Assembly: GCA_903910795.1 (NCBI GenBank)
Contig: CAIWAX010000206.1
Coordinates: 1 to 33,912, forward strand
Origin: an uncultured Anaerolineae bacterium
Lineage (GTDB): Bacteria; Chloroflexota; Anaerolineae; Anaerolineales; Villigracilaceae
DNA length: 33,912 nt
Direction of reading: 5' to 3'
Both the position numbers and the translations under genes were made by a program. The stretch's first letter is position 1. Each line of letters begins with the position of its first letter. This document shows, one piece after another, positions 1-8,578 of the stretch. Under the pieces are notes generated by a model. The model was given only the letters and a program-made list of their open reading frames with translations, had not been told where the DNA came from and ran no database searches.

Positions 1-1
1 A

Positions 2-68
2 AACGTCTCGCAGTCGTAAAAAAGGCTAAAACTTGAGTTTTCGGCGGTTGTCGAGCCTGTGAGACGTT
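2..68. repeat. Imperfect inverted repeat at the left contig end
   Basis: Bases 2-13 (AACGTCTCGCAG) pair with 57-68 (CTGTGAGACGTT) over 12 positions, with a single G-T wobble, enclosing a further small palindrome (AAAACT-TG-AGTTTT). No gene covers it. It may be an intergenic structured repeat at which the assembly broke. No second copy was seen in the window. Confidence 0.45.
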
Positions 69-176
69 CGTTTATGAAGTTGTAAATGTGCTTTCTTGAG
101 CTTCCGAAGCGCAAGGTATTTTCTCGTTGTCAAAAGTCCAATTTTTTGGCCAATTCAAGCAACTCAGCACCATAAA

Positions 177-217
177 CCGCGCTGGACAGGTTTTCTCCTG
201 TCCAGCGCGGAAATTTT
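177..217. terminator. Strong GC-rich hairpin, terminator-like
   Basis: CCGCGCTGGACAGG (177-190) and CCTGTCCAGCGCGG (197-210) form a perfect 14-bp stem with a 6-nt loop (TTTTCT). The plus-strand flank AAATTTT gives only a weak T tract; the minus-strand flank is TTTATG. It probably ends transcription of a gene lying left of the window, since no gene inside the window reads into it. The rest of 1-473 shows no convincing coding sequence. Confidence 0.5.
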
Positions 218-312
218 GAAGATCAACCCTGATATGCAAAAAGATGCACAAGGATCCATCCAGCATATTTTTTACATACGCCATTATCCAAAATACCCGT
301 TTCACGGATTCG

Positions 313-318
313 TATAAT
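313..318 (+). promoter_or_regulatory. Possible -10 element upstream of the GH44 gene
   Basis: A consensus TATAAT lies about 155 nt upstream of the GH44 start codon. No good -35 hexamer is found 16-18 nt further upstream, so this is only a candidate. Confidence 0.25.
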
Positions 319-473
319 ACTTTAGAGATACCCCTTTGGTACTATTATCTTTTATGAAAGGTTTTTGTAGTGAAATTCACATACAATCATAGAAATTATC
401 GTAATCATCAGAAAATAATCTATACATCCCCACTCGCAATTTCTTCCTATCTTCATAAACAATCAGGTGACAA

Positions 474-3400
474 ATGTCCAGACAAAACCACAAAACTCCA
501 TTGAAATTGATTTCTTGCTGTTTTGTTATTTTCTTCGTGCTTCTTTCAGTCTCATGGTTTATATCAAATCCCAACATAGCACATGCCGCGCCAGTTGAAA
601 CAACCACTGCTGGCCCATCCATTACAATTGATGCCGCGACCAACCAGCATGCCATTAGCCCATACATTTACGGGTTGAATTTTGCAAAGGAAGCCTTTGC
701 GACTGAGATCAACCTACCCTTGAGGCGTTGGGGCGGAAATGCCACATCGCGCTATAACTGGCAAAGCGGGAACACCAATGCTGCCATGGATTGGTATTTT
801 GAAAACATGAGCCAAACTAATGATTATACCGGAGCAACAGAAACCCATACTCAATGGGTAGATCAAAATGTGCGGACTGGCACACAGTCACTGATCACGA
901 TACCTTTGGTTGGATATGTCGCCAAAGACAGCACAAGCTGCGGTTTCAGCATCACTAAATATGGTGCCCAGCAAGATAAAGATGTCTGGCGCACCGATTG
1001 CGGGAATGGGGTCAAAACCAACAACAGTAACCTGACCGGTGTTAATCCCACCGATACAAGTGTGGCCAGCAATCCCGCCTTTATGCAAAGCTGGGTTGCC
1101 AGCCTGGTAACAAAATACGGTGCAGCCTCCTCAAGCGGCGTCAAGTTTTATGCCATGGATAATGAGCCCGACCTCTGGGGCGAAACCCATCGAGACATCC
1201 ACCCGGCCATGCAATCTTACGATGAACTTTATTCAAAAATGGTAGCGTATGCCACAGCCGTAAAAACTGCCGATCCAACTGCCAAGGTGCTGGGTTACAG
1301 TTCCTTTGGATGGACCGGTTATTGGTATTCCGAACTTGATTCAGATACGGCTGCCAAAAATGGCTACACGCAGTTTCCAGATTACCAGACTCATGGAAAT
1401 CTGTATCAGGTGCCCTGGCTGTTGACCCAGATGAATTCCCACGATACTTCCACCGGTACCCGCTTGCTGGACTACCTGGACCTGCATTATTACCCTTCGG
1501 GAGGGAACGCTCTGACCACCGCTGGAGATGCCAATATGCAGGCTCTGCGACTTCGCTCCACGCGTTCATTGTGGGATCCAACTTATGTCGACGAGAGCTG
1601 GATTGGCGGCAGCGACCAACCCGTCGATTGGCGAACCGTGCGGCTGATCCCTCGCATGCATGCCTGGGTAGACACTTATTATCCAGGCACAAAGCTGGCA
1701 GTCACTGAATACAACTTTGGCGGTTTGGAGAGCATTAACGGCGCCCTGACCCAGGCAGACGTATTGGGGATTTTCGGCCGTGAAGACTTGGATATGGCCA
1801 ACTTGTGGAATTATCCCAATACTAGCGACGGTTTGGGTTACGATCACTTTGAAACCGAACCCGGAGCGTATGCCTTCCGTATGTTCCGAAATTACGATGG
1901 CAGTGGCGGCAAATATGGCGACATCAGCTTGAGCGCCTCCAGCGCCGATCAAGCTAAAATGGCTGTGTATGCAGCCAGGCGCACCTCTGATGGCGCGCTT
2001 ACCTTGATGTTTGTCAACAAGACCGCCAGCACCCTGACCAGTTCGGTTGCTCTCACAAATTTTCAACCCGCTTCTGCCGCACAAGTTTACAACTACAGTT
2101 CAGCTAATTTAACCGCTATTATCCGCAAAGCTGATCAGGCAGTAACAGCCAGCGGTTTCACAGCCGATTTTCCCGCTAATTCAATCACACTGGTGGTAAT
2201 TCCGCTGGCCAGTGTGCCAAATCTGGGTGGTTGCGCCATTTTTCCCGCAGACAACATCTGGAATACAGCTATCAACAGCCTACCTGTCAATTCACGCAGC
2301 GATCAGTGGTTGACCAGCATTGGAAAGACAACTGGTTTTCACATGGATTTCGGCTCCGGCCTCTGGGACGGCGGTCCAATTGGCATCCCTTACAATATCG
2401 TGCCTGCGGGAGTACCAAAATATACTGTCTCGTTTTATTACCCTGATGAATCGGATCCAGGGCCATACCCGATCGGCTCTAATCCCAATATCGAGTACGG
2501 AAGCGATCATCACCTGCTAACTGTGGACAGCAGCAACTGCAACCTGTATGAAATTTACGATGCCAGCACTTCAGGGAGCGCCTGGTCAGGTGGGTCCGGA
2601 GCCATCTGGAATCTGGCATCCAACGCACTGCGTCCGGATGGTTGGACTTCCGCTGACGCGGCTGGCTTGCCCATCCTCCCCGGCCTGGTGCGGTATGATG
2701 AGATTATCAGCGGTCATATTAACCATGCTATCCGCTTCACAGCCTCTTCCACCAACGGTTACATCTGGCCAGCCCGCCACCTTACATCTAATAATTCCAG
2801 CACTCCCCAAATCCCACCCATGGGCGCGCGGTTCCGGCTGAAGTCAACTTATGACATATCCTCCTTTTCGGCTGTAAACCAAGTCATCTTGCAGGCCATG
2901 AAAACCTACGGCATCATCCTGGCAGATAATGGCTCAAACTGGTATATATCAGGTGCGCCCGATGAACGCTGGAACAACGATGATCTGCATCTGTTGAGCG
3001 CTTTGAAAGGCAGCGATTTTGAGGCAGTCGATTCGACCAGCCTGATCATGGATCCAAATTCTGGGGCGGTCTGGAAACCTGCTTACACCATTTCCGGCAG
3101 CGCAGGCGTGGCAGGGGCAACGCTAAGCTATACTGACGGCCAAAGCCGCACAGCCACCGCTGATTCAAGCGGCAGCTACTCACTCGGGGTCTCCAACAAC
3201 TGGTCGGGTACGGTCACCCCTTCGAAGACCGGCTACTCCTTTTCGCCCATCAGCAAAACGTATTCGAATGTGGCCGCCAACCAGACAGCTCAAAATTATA
3301 TCTCTTCGGGGGGCACCATTCCGCCAACCGTTTTATCCATCGTGCGCGCAAATACCAACCCCAGCGCAGCCTCAAAAGTTGACTTTACGGTTACCTTTTC

Positions 3401-4871
3401 GAAAGCAGTCACCGGCGTGGATTCAACCGACTTCAACCCCACTTTGACCGGCCTTTCGGGGGCCTCCGTTACCAATGTGAGCGGATCAGGCTCTGTTTAC
3501 ACAGTCACAACCAGCATCGGCCCTGGTGCGGGCACGCTGCGGCTCGACCTGATCGACAATGACACTATCCAGGATCTGAGCGGAACCCCCTTGGGAGGAA
3601 CTGGCACGGGAAATGGAAATTTCAGTTCAGGCGAAATCTATACTATTTACACACCAACCGGAGATATCACGATCGGGGGAGTTGACCAGGGTACATTCAG
3701 TTTGTTACGTTATATCCTAATTACGAAAAATACCGCAGGCCTGGTGAATGGGCCAGTAAAAGTAACTTCATCCGATGGCTCACCTTTCTTTACCAGCCAG
3801 CGCGCCACATCCGGTGAAAGCTACAACGAAGTTATGGGTTTACCCACCAGCCAGCTTACCACCGATTACTGGTTCCCAGCTTATGATCACTCCTTTATTT
3901 CAGGCACAAACGCCGATCCAATGCGTATGTGGGTGCTGGTCGGCAACGCCAGCGCCACCCAGGCTGCCACAGTAAATATTTATATTGCAGGCGTCTTGCA
4001 AACTGGAAGCCCGTTCAGCATTCCGGCCGGCGGAAGAATTACCCCGCGCTGGATTGGCGTCAAAGGCGGCCCAGTAGAGGTAGTATCCACAAATGGCGTC
4101 AAAATCTTTACCAGTGAACGTGCCTTTACTTACCCAACCAATTCTTTCAACGAAATTCTCGGTTACCCAGCCAATCAGCTCACCACCGAATACTGGTTTC
4201 CGTATTATGACAGCACCAGCATGAGCAACTCCATCCAGGTAGGCAACACCAGTCTTACCCAGGCCGCTACGGTGGATATCTATATCGGCGCTGACAAGAA
4301 AGGCAGTTACAGCATTCCTGTCCATGGTTATATCACCCAGAATTATCCCAACGTGGTGGATGGCCCAGTACGCGTGGTTTCAACCAATGGCGTTTCAGTG
4401 GTGGCCAGCCAAATAACACTCTCTGGGTTGAATAATTCGTTTAATGAAGTAATGGGTTTCCCATACAATCAGTTCACAACTGAATATTGGTTTCCGTCTT
4501 ACGACCACAGTTACAACCCAGGTATCAACACAAACCTGATGCGCATGTGGGTGCTGGTCGGCAACCCAAGCACCACCCAGTCTGCAATCGTAAATATTTA
4601 CATTGGCGGGGTCTTGCAAACGGGCAGTCCCTTCCCTATCCCGGCTGGCGGACGTGTAACACCGCGTTGGGTTGGCGTAACAAATGGCCCAGTTCGCGTG
4701 GTTTCGACCAATGGAGTCAATATTTTTACCAGCGAACGGGTATTAACCTATCCGAATAGCGTCTTCAACGAAATAATGGGCTTTCCCCTTAACCAAATGG
4801 CAAGCGAATATTGGTTCCCCTATTACGACAGTGTAAGTATGAGCAACGATGTGTTGGTGGGTAGGCCATAG
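474..4871 (+). CDS. Secreted GH44-type glycoside hydrolase chimera with C-terminal repeat module
   Basis: Predicted exported endo-beta-glucanase/xyloglucanase-like enzyme. A signal peptide (residues 1-39, ending AHA) precedes a GH44 catalytic region (about 45-580). It carries the acid/base motif DNEPDLW (Glu231) and the nucleophile motif TEYNFGG (Glu412), both at the expected GH44 places. Residues about 584-860 are a conserved extracellular domain I cannot name (NIWN start, SDHHLL, APDERWNNDDLH). A carboxypeptidase-regulatory-like segment (870-945) and an Ig-like domain (950-1058) follow. Four roughly 100-residue repeats (1090-1465), marked by EYWFPYYD, complete the protein. A weak SD (AGGTGA) ends 3 nt before the ATG. 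At 1465 aa it is far longer than a plain GH44 enzyme because of the added modules. Substrate specificity is inferred from family only. The C-terminal half is paralogous to the next plus-strand gene. Confidence 0.88.
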   Translation: MSRQNHKTPLKLISCCFVIFFVLLSVSWFISNPNIAHAAPVETTTAGPSITIDAATNQHAISPYIYGLNFAKEAFATEINLPLRRWGGNATSRYNWQSGNTNAAMDWYFENMSQTNDYTGATETHTQWVDQNVRTGTQSLITIPLVGYVAKDSTSCGFSITKYGAQQDKDVWRTDCGNGVKTNNSNLTGVNPTDTSVASNPAFMQSWVASLVTKYGAASSSGVKFYAMDNEPDLWGETHRDIHPAMQSYDELYSKMVAYATAVKTADPTAKVLGYSSFGWTGYWYSELDSDTAAKNGYTQFPDYQTHGNLYQVPWLLTQMNSHDTSTGTRLLDYLDLHYYPSGGNALTTAGDANMQALRLRSTRSLWDPTYVDESWIGGSDQPVDWRTVRLIPRMHAWVDTYYPGTKLAVTEYNFGGLESINGALTQADVLGIFGREDLDMANLWNYPNTSDGLGYDHFETEPGAYAFRMFRNYDGSGGKYGDISLSASSADQAKMAVYAARRTSDGALTLMFVNKTASTLTSSVALTNFQPASAAQVYNYSSANLTAIIRKADQAVTASGFTADFPANSITLVVIPLASVPNLGGCAIFPADNIWNTAINSLPVNSRSDQWLTSIGKTTGFHMDFGSGLWDGGPIGIPYNIVPAGVPKYTVSFYYPDESDPGPYPIGSNPNIEYGSDHHLLTVDSSNCNLYEIYDASTSGSAWSGGSGAIWNLASNALRPDGWTSADAAGLPILPGLVRYDEIISGHINHAIRFTASSTNGYIWPARHLTSNNSSTPQIPPMGARFRLKSTYDISSFSAVNQVILQAMKTYGIILADNGSNWYISGAPDERWNNDDLHLLSALKGSDFEAVDSTSLIMDPNSGAVWKPAYTISGSAGVAGATLSYTDGQSRTATADSSGSYSLGVSNNWSGTVTPSKTGYSFSPISKTYSNVAANQTAQNYISSGGTIPPTVLSIVRANTNPSAASKVDFTVTFSKAVTGVDSTDFNPTLTGLSGASVTNVSGSGSVYTVTTSIGPGAGTLRLDLIDNDTIQDLSGTPLGGTGTGNGNFSSGEIYTIYTPTGDITIGGVDQGTFSLLRYILITKNTAGLVNGPVKVTSSDGSPFFTSQRATSGESYNEVMGLPTSQLTTDYWFPAYDHSFISGTNADPMRMWVLVGNASATQAATVNIYIAGVLQTGSPFSIPAGGRITPRWIGVKGGPVEVVSTNGVKIFTSERAFTYPTNSFNEILGYPANQLTTEYWFPYYDSTSMSNSIQVGNTSLTQAATVDIYIGADKKGSYSIPVHGYITQNYPNVVDGPVRVVSTNGVSVVASQITLSGLNNSFNEVMGFPYNQFTTEYWFPSYDHSYNPGINTNLMRMWVLVGNPSTTQSAIVNIYIGGVLQTGSPFPIPAGGRVTPRWVGVTNGPVRVVSTNGVNIFTSERVLTYPNSVFNEIMGFPLNQMASEYWFPYYDSVSMSNDVLVGRP
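3331..4868 (+). repeat. Ig-like plus A-B-A-B repeat module, copy 1 (coding)
   Basis: This coding segment (Ig-like domain plus four repeats) is paralogous to 6919-8469. Repeats start near 3750, 4069, 4363 and 4687, each opening with GPV(R/E/K)V(V/T)S. Repeats 1 and 3 carry YDHS followed by MRMWVLVGN; repeats 2 and 4 carry YYDS followed by SMSN. The unit is therefore a two-repeat supermodule used twice, with the last repeat cut short at VGRP-stop. Confidence 0.8.
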
Positions 4872-4890
4872 CTTCAACTGAAATACCGGG

Positions 4891-4907
4891 TCAGGATTCA
4901 ATCCTGA
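4891..4907. other. Short hairpin downstream of the GH44 gene
   Basis: TCAGGAT (4891-4897) and ATCCTGA (4901-4907) form a perfect 7-bp stem with a 3-nt loop, 20 nt after the stop codon. There is no T tract, so terminator function is uncertain. Confidence 0.3.
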
Positions 4908-4921
4908 ATAACGGCGCAACC

Positions 4922-5273
4922 CAGGGCTTTCTTAAAGCCCAAACAATTGTCATCGCGATATCATCCCGAATGCTCTTATCAGGAGGAGCGTGTTCTCCGC
5001 GACGTGGCGAACTCCCCCACTACTTGGAGATACCCAAAAGCGGGTACGATATTGCCACACCGCCAACATCGTACCGACACGATTTGCTTGGCAAATCGCT
5101 TGCCCTTCGGGAAATACAAAAGCGGCGGCTCGCACACCGTACCTTGGTTTCACCCCTTGTTTCACCCCGGTGCGCTGCTGGGGCTGCTCTGCTGGGGGCG
5201 CCCTTCGGGAAAGACAACAATTTTACAGATTTGTGTAAATCCCTCTCACAAACGCGACTTTAAGAAAGCCCTG
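4922..5273. mobile_element. MITE-like non-autonomous element, 352 bp
   Basis: Perfect 16-bp terminal inverted repeats bound the element: CAGGGCTTTCTTAAAG at 4922-4937 and its reverse complement at 5258-5273. Immediately outside them are direct repeats CGGCGCAACC (4912-4921) and CGGCGTAACC (5274-5283), 9 of 10 identical, read as a target-site duplication. No transposase is encoded; the ORFs inside lack homology or composition of a real gene. The CAGGG terminus and 10-bp duplication resemble ISAs1-type ends, but that assignment is a guess. The interior contains small palindromes (for example GATTTGC-TTG-GCAAATC) and a CCCTTCGGGAAA sequence present twice. Confidence 0.7.
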
Positions 5274-5283
5274 CGGCGTAACC

Positions 5284-5592
5284 ACCCATTGATAAAACGC
5301 GTGGATTGTTCAATTAGGTTTCCAACTAACATCTTCAAAAGATGACAAAAGGGTGATAGCTTTTGCCAGTATATCCCTTATAATTTAAGCATACGATTAT
5401 TGAGATTAGTCTGTTTCGCTAATGCTTGGCAAACACAAAAAGGCCAAATGAAAAACCCAAATTGGGGGGGAATGCACGGACTAGCTTTTATTCGAAAGTT
5501 TACCTATACACCATGTTTTTCTCATTAGCGAGAAATGTTAATGAGTTAGCTCAAATACCAGGTCCGAAAAAAATAATTGTCGGAGAATTTGT
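5284..5592 (+). promoter_or_regulatory. Upstream region of the RCC1-repeat gene
   Basis: This 309-bp gap holds a consensus TATAAT at 5379-5384 without a good -35 box. It also holds a leader hairpin, CTCATTA (5521-5527) with TAATGAG (5539-5545), and a GGAGA ribosome binding site at 5582-5586, 6 nt before the ATG. If TATAAT is used, the 5' UTR is about 200 nt. No open frame of note. Confidence 0.35.
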
Positions 5593-8472
5593 ATGAATTC
5601 TAATAAAACAATCCATTGCGGGTATAAAACCCTCATCCTGCTAGTGATCTTATCCATAGTCTTAATCGCGCTTGAACCTTTTACGCTAAAAAATGCTCAG
5701 GCTAAGTCTCCAAATTTCAGCGCACTACCCACTCCTCCGGCACCTTCGCATCCGAGTGCGCCTGATATCATTCCAACTCACTTGCCAAAATCACCATCAA
5801 AGCTGCCCATCGATTGGCAATCATTGATTAACTCTGGAGTTAGTTATGTATCTTATACCGCCATAACTTCTGGCGGTGAACAGGCTTGCGGACTGACCAG
5901 TACTGGCGGCGTTAAGTGCTGGGGAGGTAATTTTTCGGGACAACTTGGCAACGGAACAAACTTCGACAGTTACATCCCTTTGGATGTAACTGGGCTGACC
6001 AGCGGGGTAAGCGCGATCACAGCGGGTTACACCCACACCTGTGCTTTGGTTAGTGGCGGCATAAAATGCTGGGGATCTAATTCTTCCGGCCAGCTCGGAG
6101 ACGGAACGAACACGGATAACAACTTACCTGTGGATGTCAGTGGTTTGACCAGCGGGGTTAGCGCCATTACGGCAGGTAAAAGTCACACATGTGCACTGAC
6201 CACCTCCGGCGGTGTGAAATGTTGGGGTTCTAATTCTTTCGGCCAGCTCGGAAACGCAACAAATATAGATAGCAGCATACCTATGGATGTCAGCGGCCTG
6301 ACCAGCGGAGTGAGCGCCATTTCGGCCGGTGGCTACCACACTTGCGCCCTGACAACCACCAACGGGGTTAAATGCTGGGGCGGTAATTCGCTGGGACAGT
6401 TGGGACAGGGAAATGACTCTTTTACTGATAGCAATATCCCGGTAGATGTAAAAGGTTTGCCCGGGATCAGTGCCATCTCAGCCGGGTATAACCATACCTG
6501 TGCCAAAACATCCACAGGCGGTGCGATGTGTTGGGGTGATGATGGTGTGGGACAGCTCGGTGATGGCGGGAACACCATTAGTGCCATACCAGTAAATGTC
6601 AGCGGTCTGACCAGCGGTGTTTTGAGCATTTCGGCTGGAACGTTATTTTCATGCGCTCTCACTTCTTCACATGGCGTCAAATGTTGGGGCAGTAATGCCA
6701 GCGGGAAATTGGGAATTGGGAGCACTACCAATAGCAATATTCCGGTGGATGTAACCGGTTTGACCAGTGGAGCCACCGCTGTGTCCGCTGGGTCGTGGTT
6801 TGCATGTGCGCTTACCAACTCTGGCTCCATCAAATGTTGGGGATATAACGGCAGTGGCGATTTGGGAGATGGCACAACGATCGATTGTTACGTACCTTTG
6901 ATTGTGATTGACTCGACATCCACGCCCACAGTAAACCGAATTTTGCGGGCCAGCACCAATCCTTCCAATGCAGCCAGCGTAGACTTTAAAGTGACATTTT
7001 CGGAACTTGTCACGGGTGTGGTTAAGACCGATTTCAGCCTCACGCAGACCGGTCTAACGGGCGTCTCCGTCACGAATGTGAGCGGAGCGGGCGCTGTTTA
7101 TACTGTCAGCGCCAGTACCGGTGCCGGTTTAGGAACTTTACGGTTAGATCTGATTGATGACGATACTATTCTGGATTCTGGAGGGAATCCGTTAGGCGGT
7201 CCGGGGTTGGGTAATGGAAGTTTCACAACCGGCGAAGTTTACTCAATAAAAACACCGGGCGCCGATGTCAAAATTGCAGGTGTTGACGAAGGCGTAGTTT
7301 ATTTACCGCTGAATACATTCGGCGCCAAAAGCGTTGCCAGCCTGGTCACCGGGCCAGTACAGGTTACATCCAACCTTGGGTTGCCGATCTTCACCAGCCA
7401 GCGCGCCACTTCCGGTGAGAGCTACAACGAGACCATGGGCGTGCCCACCAGCCAGCTTTCCACCGATTACTGGTTCCCGGTTTACGACCACAGCTACATT
7501 AAGAACGTCAACACCAACCCCATGCGCATGTGGGTGCTGATTGGCAACGCCAGCACTACCCAGAACGCCATTGTCAATGTTTTGATTGGCGGCGTCAAAA
7601 CGACCGACAGCCCCTTCACCATCCTGCCCGGCGGGCAAATTACTCCGCGCTGGATGGGCACCAGGGGCGGCCCGCTGGAAGTGGTTTCCACCAACGGTGT
7701 GAAGATCTTCACCAGCGAGCGCGTCTTTACCTATCCAACCAGTTCCTTCAACGAAATTCTCGGTTTCCCCGCCAGCCAGATCACGAGCGAATACTGGTTC
7801 CCGTATTATGACAGCCTCAGCATGACCAACTCCATCCAGGTGGCCAACACCAGTTCCAGCCAGGCTGCCACAGTCGATATCTACGTGGGTACCGTCAAAG
7901 AAGGCAGCTACAGCATTCCGGCCAACTCTTTCGTGACCAAAAGTTATTCCGGTGTGGTGGATGGGCCGGTGCGCGTGGTTTCCACCAATGGCGCGCCGGT
8001 GGTGGCCAGCCAGATCACCCTTTCAGGGCCAAATAACTCGTTCAATGAAGTCATGGGCTATCCCTACAACCAGTTCACCACTGAATACTGGTACCCGGCA
8101 TATGATCACGCCTTCATCAAGAATGTCAACACTGATTTGATGCGCATGTGGGTGCTGGTCGGCAACCCGAGCACCACCCAGACCGCCACTGTCGATATTT
8201 ACATCGCCGGGGTCAAGACCGCGGACAGCCCCTTCAGCATCCCGGCTGGCGGACGTGTGACCCCGCGCTGGATGGGCGTGACGAATGGGCCGGTGCGAGT
8301 GGTCTCCACCAACAGCGTGCCGATCTTCACCAGCGAGCGCGTATTTACCTATCCCAATAATGTCTTCAACGAGATGATGGGATTCCCGCTCAACCAGATG
8401 GCCAGCGAATACTGGTTCCCGTATTACGACAGCATCAGCATGAACAACGACATTCTGATCAGCAGGCCATAA
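5593..8472 (+). CDS. Secreted RCC1-repeat (beta-propeller) protein with shared C-terminal module
   Basis: Function unknown; predicted surface or secreted protein. Residues 1-37 are a signal peptide with a strong hydrophobic core, followed by a Pro-rich linker (about 40-75). Seven RCC1-type repeats (about 80-440) each contain a CWGxNxxGxLGxGT-like core and a TCAL segment. RCC1 repeats fold as a seven-bladed propeller, so the set looks complete. An Ig-like domain (445-555) and four roughly 100-residue repeats (585-959) follow, paralogous to the C-terminus of the upstream GH44 protein. The start is supported by GGAGA at 6 nt. Conserved Cys residues in each propeller blade suggest disulfides or metal contacts, which is inference. 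By eye, the third codon positions of the C-terminal half are more GC-rich than in the GH44 copy. Confidence 0.85.
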   Translation: MNSNKTIHCGYKTLILLVILSIVLIALEPFTLKNAQAKSPNFSALPTPPAPSHPSAPDIIPTHLPKSPSKLPIDWQSLINSGVSYVSYTAITSGGEQACGLTSTGGVKCWGGNFSGQLGNGTNFDSYIPLDVTGLTSGVSAITAGYTHTCALVSGGIKCWGSNSSGQLGDGTNTDNNLPVDVSGLTSGVSAITAGKSHTCALTTSGGVKCWGSNSFGQLGNATNIDSSIPMDVSGLTSGVSAISAGGYHTCALTTTNGVKCWGGNSLGQLGQGNDSFTDSNIPVDVKGLPGISAISAGYNHTCAKTSTGGAMCWGDDGVGQLGDGGNTISAIPVNVSGLTSGVLSISAGTLFSCALTSSHGVKCWGSNASGKLGIGSTTNSNIPVDVTGLTSGATAVSAGSWFACALTNSGSIKCWGYNGSGDLGDGTTIDCYVPLIVIDSTSTPTVNRILRASTNPSNAASVDFKVTFSELVTGVVKTDFSLTQTGLTGVSVTNVSGAGAVYTVSASTGAGLGTLRLDLIDDDTILDSGGNPLGGPGLGNGSFTTGEVYSIKTPGADVKIAGVDEGVVYLPLNTFGAKSVASLVTGPVQVTSNLGLPIFTSQRATSGESYNETMGVPTSQLSTDYWFPVYDHSYIKNVNTNPMRMWVLIGNASTTQNAIVNVLIGGVKTTDSPFTILPGGQITPRWMGTRGGPLEVVSTNGVKIFTSERVFTYPTSSFNEILGFPASQITSEYWFPYYDSLSMTNSIQVANTSSSQAATVDIYVGTVKEGSYSIPANSFVTKSYSGVVDGPVRVVSTNGAPVVASQITLSGPNNSFNEVMGYPYNQFTTEYWYPAYDHAFIKNVNTDLMRMWVLVGNPSTTQTATVDIYIAGVKTADSPFSIPAGGRVTPRWMGVTNGPVRVVSTNSVPIFTSERVFTYPNNVFNEMMGFPLNQMASEYWFPYYDSISMNNDILISRP
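6919..8469 (+). repeat. Ig-like plus A-B-A-B repeat module, copy 2 (coding)
   Basis: Paralogue of 3331-4868, with repeats starting near 7345, 7666, 7957 and 8284. Order, spacing and the truncated final repeat (ISRP-stop) match copy 1, and many stretches are identical at protein level. Long tracts such as the MRMWVLVGNPSTTQ region are also nearly identical in DNA. Confidence 0.8.
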
Positions 8473-8578
8473 AATCAAAGGAACATCTTGGTTCGACATT
8501 CCAACTAGACTAAGGACCAGGATGCCCTAAACGAAAAAGAATTGTACAGATGAGGATTGATAGCACTTCAATTCACAA

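Noticed and set aside
96-317. 73- and 77-aa ORFs at the left end
   Set aside because: They span the 14-bp hairpin, lack SDs and domains, and exist on both strands.
1566-2084. 172-aa minus-strand ORF
   Set aside because: Lies entirely within the GH44 catalytic region on the opposite strand, with no recognisable domain.
4947-5345. 132-aa plus-strand ORF within the MITE
   Set aside because: It runs across the right terminal repeat and target duplication, overlaps other short frames in all directions, and has no domain; non-coding MITE interior is simpler.
5880-6900. Regular DNA repeats resembling a CRISPR or tandem array
   Set aside because: The periodicity comes from seven RCC1 protein repeats; the DNA repeats are imperfect and coding.
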